Source of the DNA: Flavisolibacter tropicus
Lineage (GTDB): Bacteria > Bacteroidota > Bacteroidia > Chitinophagales > Chitinophagaceae
Direction: 5' to 3'
DNA: 64,000 bases
NCBI RefSeq assembly: GCF_001644645.1
Contig: NZ_CP011390.1
Coordinates: 2,046,001 to 2,110,000, forward strand
Of the stretch, positions 1 through 8,087 are shown piece after piece. Numbering within the stretch: position 1 is the stretch's first letter; each line of letters opens with the position of its first letter. The position numbers and the translations under genes are program-made. Below the pieces are notes generated by a model, which saw only the letters and a list, made by a program, of their open reading frames with translations, searched no databases and was not told where the DNA came from.

Positions 1-917
1 ATCATTGCACCAATGAATATGGCCAACTCAGCCAAATTGGGTATATACATTACATTGAGGTAGTCGGCCAAAATGAAATTACCGCTTGCATAGGCAAAGA
101 TTCCTAAGCACACTCCTATGAGTGCCGATGTACCAGTGGTCAAACCATCCAAGCCATCTGTAATATTTGAACCATTAGATACCGCAGTGATAATAAATAT
201 TACAATAAGAATATAGAGCACCCAAGAGTATGCACGCAACGACTCAGGCAGCAGCTTTGAGTAATTGAACTCATGATTCTTTACAAAAGGAATCGTTGTG
301 ATAGGATCTTTTGCTTCTACAAAGTATTTAGTACGATTATTTACTTCACGGGCAATAACTGTAGTGTCGCCTGCTTTAGGAACACCCTGGTATTCTCTCC
401 AGGTTTTAACACTCGGGCTGAAGTATAAAGTTGCTCCTACAATAATGCCAAGCATCACTTGACCAAAGATCTTAGCCTTTCCAGCCAAGCCATCATCATC
501 GCCTTTTTTATAAGCCACACCTTTTTCCTGAGCCCTACGCTTTGCTCTGATCTTTAAGTAATCGTCTAAGAAGCCAATGGCCCCTAACCACACCGTACTT
601 AAGATCATTAAACGGATATATACTTTTTCCAAGTTGGCTAACAACAATGTTGGAATCAAGATCGCCAGGATAATGATCAAGCCACCCATTGTAGGGGTAC
701 CTTTTTTAGTATGTTCTCCAGCAAGGCCCAAATCGCGAACACTTTCCCCAATCTGCTTTCTCTTCAAAAAATTAATGATACGTTTCCCAACCAGTGTTGA
801 AACAATCAGCGATAGAATAACCGCTAGTAACACCCGGAAGGTGATGAACTGAAATAATGAGCTACCCGGGAAACGGATGCCTTCAGTTCTAAACCATTCA
901 AATAAGTGATATAACAT
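1..917 (-). CDS. mraY: Phospho-N-acetylmuramoyl-pentapeptide transferase (partial, C-terminus beyond window)
   Basis: Integral membrane enzyme that moves phospho-MurNAc-pentapeptide from UDP onto undecaprenyl phosphate to make lipid I. The translation from the ATG at 917 opens with MLYHLFEWFRTEGIRFPGSS and stays open to base 1, giving about 305 residues. Visible signatures are the GTPTMGGLIII segment, the FLDDYLK Asp pair and, later, NITDGLDGL, all characteristic of MraY. Between these lies a long hydrophilic insert (about residues 140-195), which I believe is common in Bacteroidota MraY. It lies 92 bases downstream of murE on the same strand, as expected for the division and cell wall cluster. 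The last part of the protein is outside the window. Confidence 0.96.
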   Translation of the reverse strand, partial: MLYHLFEWFRTEGIRFPGSSLFQFITFRVLLAVILSLIVSTLVGKRIINFLKRKQIGESVRDLGLAGEHTKKGTPTMGGLIIILAILIPTLLLANLEKVYIRLMILSTVWLGAIGFLDDYLKIRAKRRAQEKGVAYKKGDDDGLAGKAKIFGQVMLGIIVGATLYFSPSVKTWREYQGVPKAGDTTVIAREVNNRTKYFVEAKDPITTIPFVKNHEFNYSKLLPESLRAYSWVLYILIVIFIITAVSNGSNITDGLDGLTTGTSALIGVCLGIFAYASGNFILADYLNVMYIPNLAELAIFIGAM

Positions 918-1009
918 GTTATTCTATTTTCGGTTCGTGATATTAGATTTTCGGGTGTTTTTCATTTCACGTTTCGTTTTCTCTTTTATTACATGTACTC
1001 GTAATCTTA

Positions 1010-2476
1010 TTACTTTCTTAATAGTTCATACATCTCTTGTAAAACTTCTTTATCATCAAAGTGATGCTTAACGCCTTTGATCTCCTGGTACTTCTCATGC
1101 CCTTTACCTGCGATCAAGACAATATCCTCTGGCCCTGCCATACTTACTGCAGTCTTTATTGCCTGCTTTCTATCAGGTATAGAAATGAATTTTCTTTTTG
1201 CCGCTGTATTCAGCCCTTCTTCCATATCGGCCAGAATCTGTAATGGATCCTCACTCCTGGGATTGTCGGAAGTAAAAATTACTTTATCGCTGTTTTCACA
1301 AGCTACCTCTCCCATCACCGGGCGCTTAGTGCGATCCCGATCGCCACCACAGCCCACTACTGTAATCACTTGCTCGTGGCCCTTGCGTAATTTTTTGATC
1401 GTGCTTAAAACATTTATAAGTGCATCAGGTGTATGTGCATAATCTACAATTCCCAACACTCTATCATTTTGCGAAACGATATAATCAAACCGACCTTCTG
1501 CGCCTGTAATATTGCTCAAATACTGAAGCGTCTGCTGCTTATCTTCTCCCAAGCTTACAGCTGCACCGTATACAGCCAACAAGTTATAAGCATTGAATTC
1601 ACCAATCAGACGGAAATGCACCTCCTGATCATTTATTGTCATCACCAATCCGGTCAGGCTATTTTCCAGGATCTTGCCTTTAAAATCAGCAACAGTCTTT
1701 AAACTGTAGGTCATTTTTTTAGCAGCTGTATTCTGCAACATTACCATTCCGCGCTTATCATCAGCATTAGTAATAGCAAACGCATTGGCAGGCAATTGAT
1801 CAAAGAAGCCCTTCTTTGCCTTGATGTATTCATCAAAGGTTTTATGATAATCCAAATGGTCGTGTGTAATGTTACTAAACAAGCCACCAACAAATGTCAA
1901 CCCCGCTATACGGTTCTGATGTACGGCATGTGAGCTAACCTCCATAAATGCATACTTACAACCAGTATCTGCCATTTGACGCAACAAAGCATTTAAACTA
2001 ACAGCATCAGGGGTGGTGTGTGTAGAAGGGATAACATTACCAGAAATAACATTTTCGACAGTGCTTACCAATCCGCAATCGTAACCCAACGCAGTAAACA
2101 ATTTATATAGGAGTGTGGCAATGGTTGTTTTACCATTTGTACCGGTTACTCCTACTAATTGCAATTGCTCTGAAGGGCGGCCATAGAAGTTATGTGCGAC
2201 TTGCCCAGCTGCCTCAGCGCTATCCGCCACTTGTATATAAGTAACCTTGTCAGAAAGCGGCTCTGTCCATTCTTCAGCAATGACAGCTACGGCACCTTGT
2301 TCAATTGCTTTTTGAATAAACTGATGACCGTCAGACAAAGTACCTCTAACAGCTATAAACAAGCTACCCACACCAACCTTGCGGCTATCAATCTGCACAT
2401 TGTCAATAGCAATACCAGTATCACCGTTTATTGCTGTTATGCGCACTCCATATAATATATCTGAAAGCTTGCTCAT
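1010..2476 (-). CDS. murE: UDP-N-acetylmuramoyl-L-alanyl-D-glutamate--2,6-diaminopimelate ligase
   Basis: Cytoplasmic Mur ligase that adds the third residue to the peptidoglycan stem peptide, using ATP. At 488 residues it has the usual length. The P-loop is GVTGTNGKTT near residue 113, and the C-terminal domain has DNPRSEDP, the motif that in this family indicates meso-diaminopimelate rather than lysine. Its ATG shares one base with the ftsI stop (TAATG at 2474-2478), so the two genes are probably translationally coupled. The following gene is mraY, in the standard cluster order. Confidence 0.97.
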   Translation of the reverse strand: MSKLSDILYGVRITAINGDTGIAIDNVQIDSRKVGVGSLFIAVRGTLSDGHQFIQKAIEQGAVAVIAEEWTEPLSDKVTYIQVADSAEAAGQVAHNFYGRPSEQLQLVGVTGTNGKTTIATLLYKLFTALGYDCGLVSTVENVISGNVIPSTHTTPDAVSLNALLRQMADTGCKYAFMEVSSHAVHQNRIAGLTFVGGLFSNITHDHLDYHKTFDEYIKAKKGFFDQLPANAFAITNADDKRGMVMLQNTAAKKMTYSLKTVADFKGKILENSLTGLVMTINDQEVHFRLIGEFNAYNLLAVYGAAVSLGEDKQQTLQYLSNITGAEGRFDYIVSQNDRVLGIVDYAHTPDALINVLSTIKKLRKGHEQVITVVGCGGDRDRTKRPVMGEVACENSDKVIFTSDNPRSEDPLQILADMEEGLNTAAKRKFISIPDRKQAIKTAVSMAGPEDIVLIAGKGHEKYQEIKGVKHHFDDKEVLQEMYELLRK

Positions 2477-4584
2477 TAGTTTAATAAAAGAGTTATTCGT
2501 TCATTACGTCTAATTGGCGTACCAGCAGCCAGGCTTTGCATCACCACTTTTCCACGACCACTAACTGAAACTTTTACATCCATATTTTCCAGTAAATACA
2601 CGGCATCTTTCACATTCATGCCTTGTACATCTGGGATCACCTTTTTTGCAACAGTGTTAGCACGCACTAGAACCTGATTGTTTACCGTAGTTAGTTTAGC
2701 CCAAGTAGCTGAAGCACTGCCATCATTGTTTTTAACACCAATTGTTTGCAACACTTCCTGGATATCTTTTTTGTATCCAGCATACATATGCGCAGTGCTA
2801 TCTACAACTAAACTGATAGCATTTGTACGCTTTTGTTTTACATACATAGCAAACAATTTAGTGGCTACCTCTTTAAATACAGGAGCTGCTAATTGACCAC
2901 CATAGTGCATGGCTGCATGGGGATGTGTACGTATTAAAACCACTATTGTATATTCTGGCTTATCGGCTGGAAAGTAACCAGCAAAAGATGCCTGGTATAC
3001 ACCATCATCATATTTAATATCACCAGCAGCCACGTGCGCTGTTCCTGTCTTACCAGCAACAGGGAAAGGACAATCAGCAAACACCCCCTTGGCAGTGCCT
3101 TCTGTAACTACGGATTCCATTGCCTGGCGAGCCGCTTTAATCGTTGCCGGTTTTGCTATTGCTTCTTCCAAAACTGTAGGCTCAAATTCCTCAACAGTAA
3201 CACCATTACTTTTAATGCTATTTACTAAGTAAGGCTGTACCATCTTTCCGCCATTAGCGACAGCATTATATAACATAGCTGTATGTAATGGACTTACCTC
3301 GAGAGCATAACCAAAGCTTGCTGTAATCATAGCGTGTAAGCCTTCGCGATTGCGTTTCAACTTGGGTAATACAGGTGGTTCTTCACCTACTAATCCCAAC
3401 CCTGTCATTTTATCGAGGTGAAACTTGTGCAAGTAGGACTTGAACTTATCAGGCTCTTGTGCAAACGCCTTATAGGCCAACTTACCCATTGCCACATTGG
3501 AGCTATGAGCAAAACACTCTCGAACTGTCATTACAGGCCTAGGAGAGCGCTCCGCATCTGTAACCATACGAACACCTACATATTGCTGGCCAGCAGAACC
3601 CACTTCAACTAAGTCATTAACCTTACTGCTACCTTCGTCCAATACAGCCATTAATGTTGCCAACTTAATAGTAGAACCAGGCTCTGTGGTACGCAAGGCG
3701 TAATTCAGCGCCTCATCGTAATTGCCATTTTTTCCTCTACCCAAGTTTGCAATTGCTTTGATCTTACCTGTTGCAGTTTCCATTACAATGCAGGTTCCAT
3801 ACTCAGCTTCACTTTGCACCATCATTTTCATTAATGCATTGTTAGCTATGTCCTGCATATTAATATCCAGCGTGGTCATGATGTCTTTTCCATTTTCAGG
3901 ATCTATTTCATAACCATCTACCGGAACATATGCGCTACCACCTACAAAACGCACCAGGCGCTTACCCGTAGTACCTTTCAATAAACTATCATAGGTTCTT
4001 TCCAAACCTACATTCTGAGCATTCTCACGCGCTAAACCAATGGTACGGCGAGCTAGCATACCAAAAGGATTCAATCGCTTTGTCTTTACTTCAACGATTA
4101 CGCCGCTTTTGTTGCGCCCTTGTCTAACTAAAGGAAATTCACGGAAGGATTTGTATTGATCGAAAGTGAGGCCTTTCTTTAAATTATAGTAGCGATCTTT
4201 TTCATTATACGCTAACTGAAGCTCCTTTTTATATTCTTTTGCGGATTTATCTTCAAAGAAGTTCGCCAGTACTAAAGAGAAAGAATCAATATTTTCTTTA
4301 AAGCGCTTACCACCTTTATCACGCAAACCTTCGGCACCGAAGTCCATGTATATATCGAAAAAAGGAATAGAGGTACTAAGCATTTGTCCATCTTCACTAT
4401 AAATAGTACCACGCTCAGCATCCAGCTCAATAAACTTTTGGTGCAAACTGTCGCTCAAACTCCGCCAGTATTCGCCCTGAGCTTGTTGAATATAAAGAAC
4501 ACGTCCTAACACAACAAAGCTTAACAGGATTACTCCTATAAAGCTTAAGTAAACTCTCCACAATATGTCCTTTTTAATTTCCAC
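2476..4584 (-). CDS. ftsI: Penicillin-binding protein, septal transpeptidase with PASTA domain (FtsI/PBP2 type)
   Basis: Class B penicillin-binding protein that cross-links septal peptidoglycan. The 702-residue protein has one N-terminal membrane segment (about residues 11-31), a dimerisation domain and the transpeptidase domain with the three active-site motifs STIK (Ser304), SSN and KTGTAH. The last 60 or so residues (from VIPDVQGMNVKDAVYLLE) form a single PASTA domain, common in Bacteroidota FtsI. Its ATG is 18 bases downstream of the ftsL-like stop and its own stop overlaps the murE start. FtsI rather than another class B PBP is chosen because of the cluster position. Confidence 0.95.
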   Translation of the reverse strand: MEIKKDILWRVYLSFIGVILLSFVVLGRVLYIQQAQGEYWRSLSDSLHQKFIELDAERGTIYSEDGQMLSTSIPFFDIYMDFGAEGLRDKGGKRFKENIDSFSLVLANFFEDKSAKEYKKELQLAYNEKDRYYNLKKGLTFDQYKSFREFPLVRQGRNKSGVIVEVKTKRLNPFGMLARRTIGLARENAQNVGLERTYDSLLKGTTGKRLVRFVGGSAYVPVDGYEIDPENGKDIMTTLDINMQDIANNALMKMMVQSEAEYGTCIVMETATGKIKAIANLGRGKNGNYDEALNYALRTTEPGSTIKLATLMAVLDEGSSKVNDLVEVGSAGQQYVGVRMVTDAERSPRPVMTVRECFAHSSNVAMGKLAYKAFAQEPDKFKSYLHKFHLDKMTGLGLVGEEPPVLPKLKRNREGLHAMITASFGYALEVSPLHTAMLYNAVANGGKMVQPYLVNSIKSNGVTVEEFEPTVLEEAIAKPATIKAARQAMESVVTEGTAKGVFADCPFPVAGKTGTAHVAAGDIKYDDGVYQASFAGYFPADKPEYTIVVLIRTHPHAAMHYGGQLAAPVFKEVATKLFAMYVKQKRTNAISLVVDSTAHMYAGYKKDIQEVLQTIGVKNNDGSASATWAKLTTVNNQVLVRANTVAKKVIPDVQGMNVKDAVYLLENMDVKVSVSGRGKVVMQSLAAGTPIRRNERITLLLN

Positions 4585-4602
4585 GCTGCTTACTGTACCT
4601 GT

Positions 4603-4935
4603 TTATTGTTTTGAACTATCAATCAAGATTATTGGCGCGGTGTTCAACTCCTTCAACCCCAAAGGCTCCACAGCCTTCACCAATTCACTTTGCTTACTTC
4701 TGAACAACACATCACCCTTAACTGTTTTGTATTCGTATTGCAACTCTTTCAATTGCTTTGTTGTTTTAGCAATATCACGGTTGATACGATCTGCATAGTG
4801 TCCATTATAGATATACACCACTGCCAACAATGCCAGGAAAAGGAAAAAAGGCACCTGGTTCACTATCGACTGATAGTTTAACAATCGTTTCCATTGAAAC
4901 CGTACTTCTTTTTCTTGTTTTGTTTCCTGGTCCAT
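4603..4935 (-). CDS. ftsL: FtsL-like cell division protein
   Basis: Small bitopic membrane protein of 110 residues, expected to act in the divisome with FtsI and FtsW. It has a charged N-terminus (MDQETKQEKEVRFQWKRLLN), one membrane segment around residues 27-46 (QVPFFLFLALLAVVYIYNG), then a periplasmic stretch likely to form a short coiled coil (DRINRDIAKTTKQLKELQYE). Sequence similarity to proteobacterial FtsL is too weak to see by eye. The call rests on size, topology and position between rsmH and ftsI, where Bacteroidota carry an FtsL-like gene. Confidence 0.8.
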   Translation of the reverse strand: MDQETKQEKEVRFQWKRLLNYQSIVNQVPFFLFLALLAVVYIYNGHYADRINRDIAKTTKQLKELQYEYKTVKGDVLFRSKQSELVKAVEPLGLKELNTAPIILIDSSKQ

Positions 4936-5016
4936 CCCTGAGATGATTGTTTGTTTAAACGTGAAACGTGAGCCGTGAAACGTGAGAAGGAATTTCCTTA
5001 TCTCATTTTAGACTTT

Positions 5017-5970
5017 TCACGATTCACTTACTTTCTCTGCCACTCTCAGCTTTGCGCTTCGTGAGCGGCTGTTTCGTTTTACCTCTTCAGCTGAAGCCTC
5101 TATTGGCTTCTTGGTCAGTTGTTTCAAAGGATTGGATCGCTTCTTTATTTCAAATGGATTTTCATCCGCTTCTTCAAATGTTCCTTGTTTAAAAAACACC
5201 TTTACGATTCGATCTTCTAAAGAGTGAAAAGTGATGATTGCCGCTCTTCCTCCTTCCTTTAAAACACGAGGTGTATTTTCTAATAACTCTTTCAACGCTC
5301 CTAGTTCATCATTTACTTCTATTCGTAATGCCTGAAAAACCTGGGCAAAATATTTATTAGGATTACCCTTTACTATTCCGCTTACAGCATTCTTCAAAGC
5401 ATCAATTGTATCGATCGAAGTAATGCGACGTGCTTCAACCAGTGTTCTAGCTAACGTCTTGGCATTGGTCACTTCACCATAGCGTTCAAATAACTTGTGC
5501 AATTGTTGCTCGCCATATGTATTGATAATGTGAAAAGCGGTTGTTGTTTGCCGCTGATCCATTCGCATATCCAGTGCCGCATCAAAGCGAGTCGAAAAAC
5601 CACGACTTGCTTCATCGAACTGATGGCTACTTACTCCCAAATCGGCCAAAATCCCATCTACTTCATTAATGCCATTCAATCGCAGGAATCGTTGCAGGTG
5701 TCGAAAGTTGTGAGGAATAAAGGTTACCCGATTATCATCAGGCAAGTTTTTCCGAGCATCTTCATCTTGATCAAAAGCAACAAGCCTTCCCTTTTCACTA
5801 AGCCTTTCCAAAATGGCCCGACTATGACCACCACCTCCAAATGTGCAATCGACATAGGTGCCATCGGGGTTAATATCCAACCACTCTATCACCTCATTCA
5901 AGAGAACAGGTACATGATAGGTTTCTGCATCTGTGCTCGACTGAGGATTATGCTTTTCTTTTTGTGCCAT
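5017..5970 (-). CDS. rsmH: 16S rRNA (cytosine(1402)-N(4))-methyltransferase
   Basis: SAM-dependent methyltransferase that modifies C1402 of 16S rRNA. The 317-residue protein shows HVPVLLNEVIEWL at the start, the SAM-binding loop DCTFGGGGHSRAIL, DGILADLGVSSHQFD and, near the C-terminus, FHSLEDRIVK, all family hallmarks. Its ATG lies two bases after the mraZ stop, so the two are cotranscribed. An 81-base gap with cgtgaaacgtga-type repeat copies separates it from the ftsL-like gene. Confidence 0.97.
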   Translation of the reverse strand: MAQKEKHNPQSSTDAETYHVPVLLNEVIEWLDINPDGTYVDCTFGGGGHSRAILERLSEKGRLVAFDQDEDARKNLPDDNRVTFIPHNFRHLQRFLRLNGINEVDGILADLGVSSHQFDEASRGFSTRFDAALDMRMDQRQTTTAFHIINTYGEQQLHKLFERYGEVTNAKTLARTLVEARRITSIDTIDALKNAVSGIVKGNPNKYFAQVFQALRIEVNDELGALKELLENTPRVLKEGGRAAIITFHSLEDRIVKVFFKQGTFEEADENPFEIKKRSNPLKQLTKKPIEASAEEVKRNSRSRSAKLRVAEKVSES

Positions 5971-5972
5971 CT

Positions 5973-6437
5973 CTACGCCTCCTTATTGCTGTTTACCATA
6001 ACCGATTGCGCTAAGGCACTAAAGTCTTCTGGTGAAACTGAATCAAAGAACTTCTGGTATTTTTCTCTATCCCAAATCTCAATTTTATTTACTGCCGCCA
6101 CCAACACAATATCTTTTCCTAAACCTGCGTAATCTTTCAAATTTTGAGGTATCAATATTCTTCCTGCAGAATCCGGTTCCACTTCGATAGCTCCATTCAA
6201 AAAATAGCGTCGAAACTCACGCACTTTTGGATCAAAGTCATTTAATGTGCTGATCTGATCGTAAAGCGGCTTCCAACTTTGCATTGGATACAGACTCAAG
6301 CATTTTTCAAACCCTCTGTTCACCACAAAACGAGTAATTTCGCTTTCTGGAATTTGGCGCTTAAAGCCTGCTGGTAATAGAAAACGCCCCTTAACATCAA
6401 GGGTCGCCTCATATTCACCTAGAAAGCTTATCGCCAT
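5973..6437 (-). CDS. mraZ: Transcriptional regulator MraZ
   Basis: DNA-binding protein that controls its own division and cell wall operon. The 154-residue protein has two tandem SpoVT/AbrB-like halves: the first begins GEYEATLDVKGRFLLPAGFK, the second is seen in GAIEVEPDSAGRILIPQNLK. It is the first gene of the cluster. Direct repeats that resemble known MraZ operators lie 30-60 bases upstream (6467-6496). Confidence 0.96.
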   Translation of the reverse strand: MAISFLGEYEATLDVKGRFLLPAGFKRQIPESEITRFVVNRGFEKCLSLYPMQSWKPLYDQISTLNDFDPKVREFRRYFLNGAIEVEPDSAGRILIPQNLKDYAGLGKDIVLVAAVNKIEIWDREKYQKFFDSVSPEDFSALAQSVMVNSNKEA

Positions 6438-6466
6438 GAACTAAAATTTGATTTTTTAATACTCGA

Positions 6467-6496
6467 GTGACACAAAATAACACTTTTTACCACTTT
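6467..6496 (-). promoter_or_regulatory. Probable MraZ operator: three 10-base direct repeats upstream of mraZ
   Basis: Read on the minus strand, 6496 to 6467 is AAAGTGGTAA, AAAGTGTTAT, TTTGTGTCAC: two perfect and one degenerate copy of AAAGTG(T/G)NNN with exact 10-base spacing. MraZ of Mollicutes is known to bind arrays of this sequence, and E. coli MraZ also uses 10-base-spaced repeats. A -7-like TATTTTG overlaps the array on the same strand (about 6473-6479), so binding would block transcription. Binding itself is inferred. Confidence 0.6.
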
Positions 6497-6522
6497 TCAC
6501 TACCATTTTGCAGTGGCTTAAT

Positions 6523-6645
6523 TTATCCACACATTTGAGTAGCGCAGAAGCATTTATTTCACTACGTTTCACGGGATTAAAGCAACTCAGCACGCGAAAC
6601 ACCTGTGGATGACGTGTGGATAAATAGTGTACAACCTGTGAATAT
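6523..6645. promoter_or_regulatory. Cluster of DnaA-box-like sites between mraZ and queA
   Basis: TTATCCACA at 6523-6531 and its exact inverse TGTGGATAA at 6615-6623 both match the DnaA-box consensus TTATNCACA. Two imperfect copies flank the second: TGTGGATGA at 6604-6612 and TGTGAATAT at 6637-6645. Whether DnaA binds here, and whether this is a titration site, a transcription control site or part of an origin, cannot be told from the sequence. No dnaA gene is in the window. Confidence 0.4.
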
Positions 6646-6679
6646 CTCTAAAAGCCTTACTAAAGCAGCAGTTTGCCGC

Positions 6680-7945
6680 ATGATTACCAATCCTTCTACC
6701 GTTTACATTAGCGAGTATGATTATGAGTTACCCGCTAATCAGATTGCCGAATTTCCACTAGCTCAACGTGACAGCTCACGCTTATTGGTTTATGAACAAG
6801 GCCAGATAAAAGATGATTGTTTTACCTCTCTTCCCTCCTATTTACCCAATGCCTCTACTCTTGTGTTAAATAACACAAGAGTTATTGAAGCACGCTTGTT
6901 TTTCAAAAAGGACACAGGAGCTATCATTGAGATCTTTTGCTTGGGGCCGCATACACCAGCTTCAATGGAGCAGGCACTTAGCTCACATCATGAAACATTA
7001 TGGTATTGCCTAATTGGAGGTGCCTCCAAGTGGAAGCATGGACAAATATTACATAAGGAAGTAACCATAAATGGAGTAAGTGTTATACTAAATGCCCGTT
7101 TTGTGGGAAAAAGTGGAGATCAGTTCATTATTGCCTTTACATGGGACACGAATCACAGCTTTTCAGAAGTTTTACATGTAGCAGGATCAATACCTTTACC
7201 ACCTTATATTAAGCGCAAAGCTGAAAATGAAGACTCGGAACGGTACCAGACAGTTTTTGCCAAGCATGAAGGCTCTGTAGCAGCTCCAACGGCAGCCCTG
7301 CATTTTACAGAAAGTGTTTTTGATGAACTTAAGGCAAAAGACATTTTCCCCCACTATATCACACTTCATGTAGGCGCCGGCACTTTTAAACCTGTAAAAA
7401 CGGAGACGATTGAAGGTCATAATATGCATGCAGAGAAGTTTTCAGTATCTGCCACATTATTGAAAAAGTTGATAAGTGCAAAAACGATTGTAGCCGTGGG
7501 AACCACTTCTTTACGGACTCTGGAGAGCCTACATTGGTTTGGCATTAAAGTAAAACAAGGCCAATTTGATTTTACACTACATCAATGGGAAGCTTATGAA
7601 TTACCTGATGCTTCCATTTCCTATAATGAAAGCTTGCAGATACTTTTAGATTACTTACGTGAAAACAAACTAGAAGAGCTTCATTGCGAGACCAGTCTTC
7701 TTATTATGCCTGGCTATGAATTTAAATCGGCCAAGGCATTGGTTACAAATTTTCATCAACCCAAATCAACTCTTCTTTTATTAGTAGCGGCCTTTATTGG
7801 TATAGAATGGAAAAAACTATATGAACATGCACTACAGAACAATTATCGCTTTTTAAGTTATGGTGATAGCAGTTTGTTGTGGAGAGAAACGCCCCCCTCC
7901 AACTCCCCCGAAGGGGAAGGATCACATGGCACAAGGCCAGCTTAG
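6680..7945 (+). CDS. queA: tRNA preQ1(34) S-adenosylmethionine ribosyltransferase-isomerase
   Basis: Transfers and rearranges the ribosyl group of SAM onto preQ1 in tRNA to make epoxyqueuosine. The protein begins ISEYDYELPANQIAEFPLAQ and shows RDSSRLLVY, NNTRVIEARL, GSVAAPTAALHFT, LHVGAGTFKPV and VTNFHQPKSTLLLLV, all QueA signatures. The ATG at 6680 is preferred to the one at 6605, because the intervening 25 codons lie in the DnaA-box region and look unlike the family. After SYGDSSLLW, where the family normally ends, about 20 residues (RETPPSNSPEGEG...) are encoded by a palindromic intergenic repeat at 7891-7920. Confidence 0.95.
   Translation: MITNPSTVYISEYDYELPANQIAEFPLAQRDSSRLLVYEQGQIKDDCFTSLPSYLPNASTLVLNNTRVIEARLFFKKDTGAIIEIFCLGPHTPASMEQALSSHHETLWYCLIGGASKWKHGQILHKEVTINGVSVILNARFVGKSGDQFIIAFTWDTNHSFSEVLHVAGSIPLPPYIKRKAENEDSERYQTVFAKHEGSVAAPTAALHFTESVFDELKAKDIFPHYITLHVGAGTFKPVKTETIEGHNMHAEKFSVSATLLKKLISAKTIVAVGTTSLRTLESLHWFGIKVKQGQFDFTLHQWEAYELPDASISYNESLQILLDYLRENKLEELHCETSLLIMPGYEFKSAKALVTNFHQPKSTLLLLVAAFIGIEWKKLYEHALQNNYRFLSYGDSSLLWRETPPSNSPEGEGSHGTRPA
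7891..7920. repeat. C/G-rich palindromic repeat, copy 1 (inside the queA 3' end)
   Basis: One of four related copies in the window, with a core like CCCCCGAAGGGG preceded by a CCCCTCC block. Here it is translated as the tail of QueA. The related copies lie at 8061-8083, 36111-36138 and 36302-36325. Confidence 0.7.
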
Positions 7946-7981
7946 TTACGATATTTTACTATTGTAAACATTTAATAAATC

Positions 7982-8012
7982 AAAAGCACCCCATATAAAG
8001 GAGTGCTTTTCT
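7982..8012 (+). terminator. Terminator after queA
   Basis: Inverted repeat AAAAGCACCCC ... GGAGTGCTTTT (one mismatch, 7-base loop) followed by CTTATG. It lies 37 bases after the queA stop and has T-rich arms on both strands, so it may also serve the convergent kinase gene. Confidence 0.7.
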
Positions 8013-8060
8013 TATGTAGTACTGTTTTGTTCTTCTGGTTTTGTGCTGTGGCGAAGTCCA

Positions 8061-8083
8061 CCCTTCGGGAGGATTTAGGAGGG
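8061..8083. repeat. C/G-rich palindromic repeat, copy 2
   Basis: Sequence cccttcgggaggatttagga plus ggg. It is the reverse complement of the CCCTCC...CCCGAAGGG pattern seen at 7891-7920 and 36111-36138, and lies just past the stop of the histidine kinase gene. Confidence 0.6.
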
Positions 8084-8087
8084 CCGT

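Noticed and set aside
577..852. 91-codon plus-strand open frame at the left edge
   Set aside because: It lies antisense within mraY, whose own frame is fully consistent with the family. No independent signature.
5497..6132. 211-codon plus-strand open frame
   Set aside because: Antisense to rsmH and mraZ, which are both well conserved; the translation has no family features.
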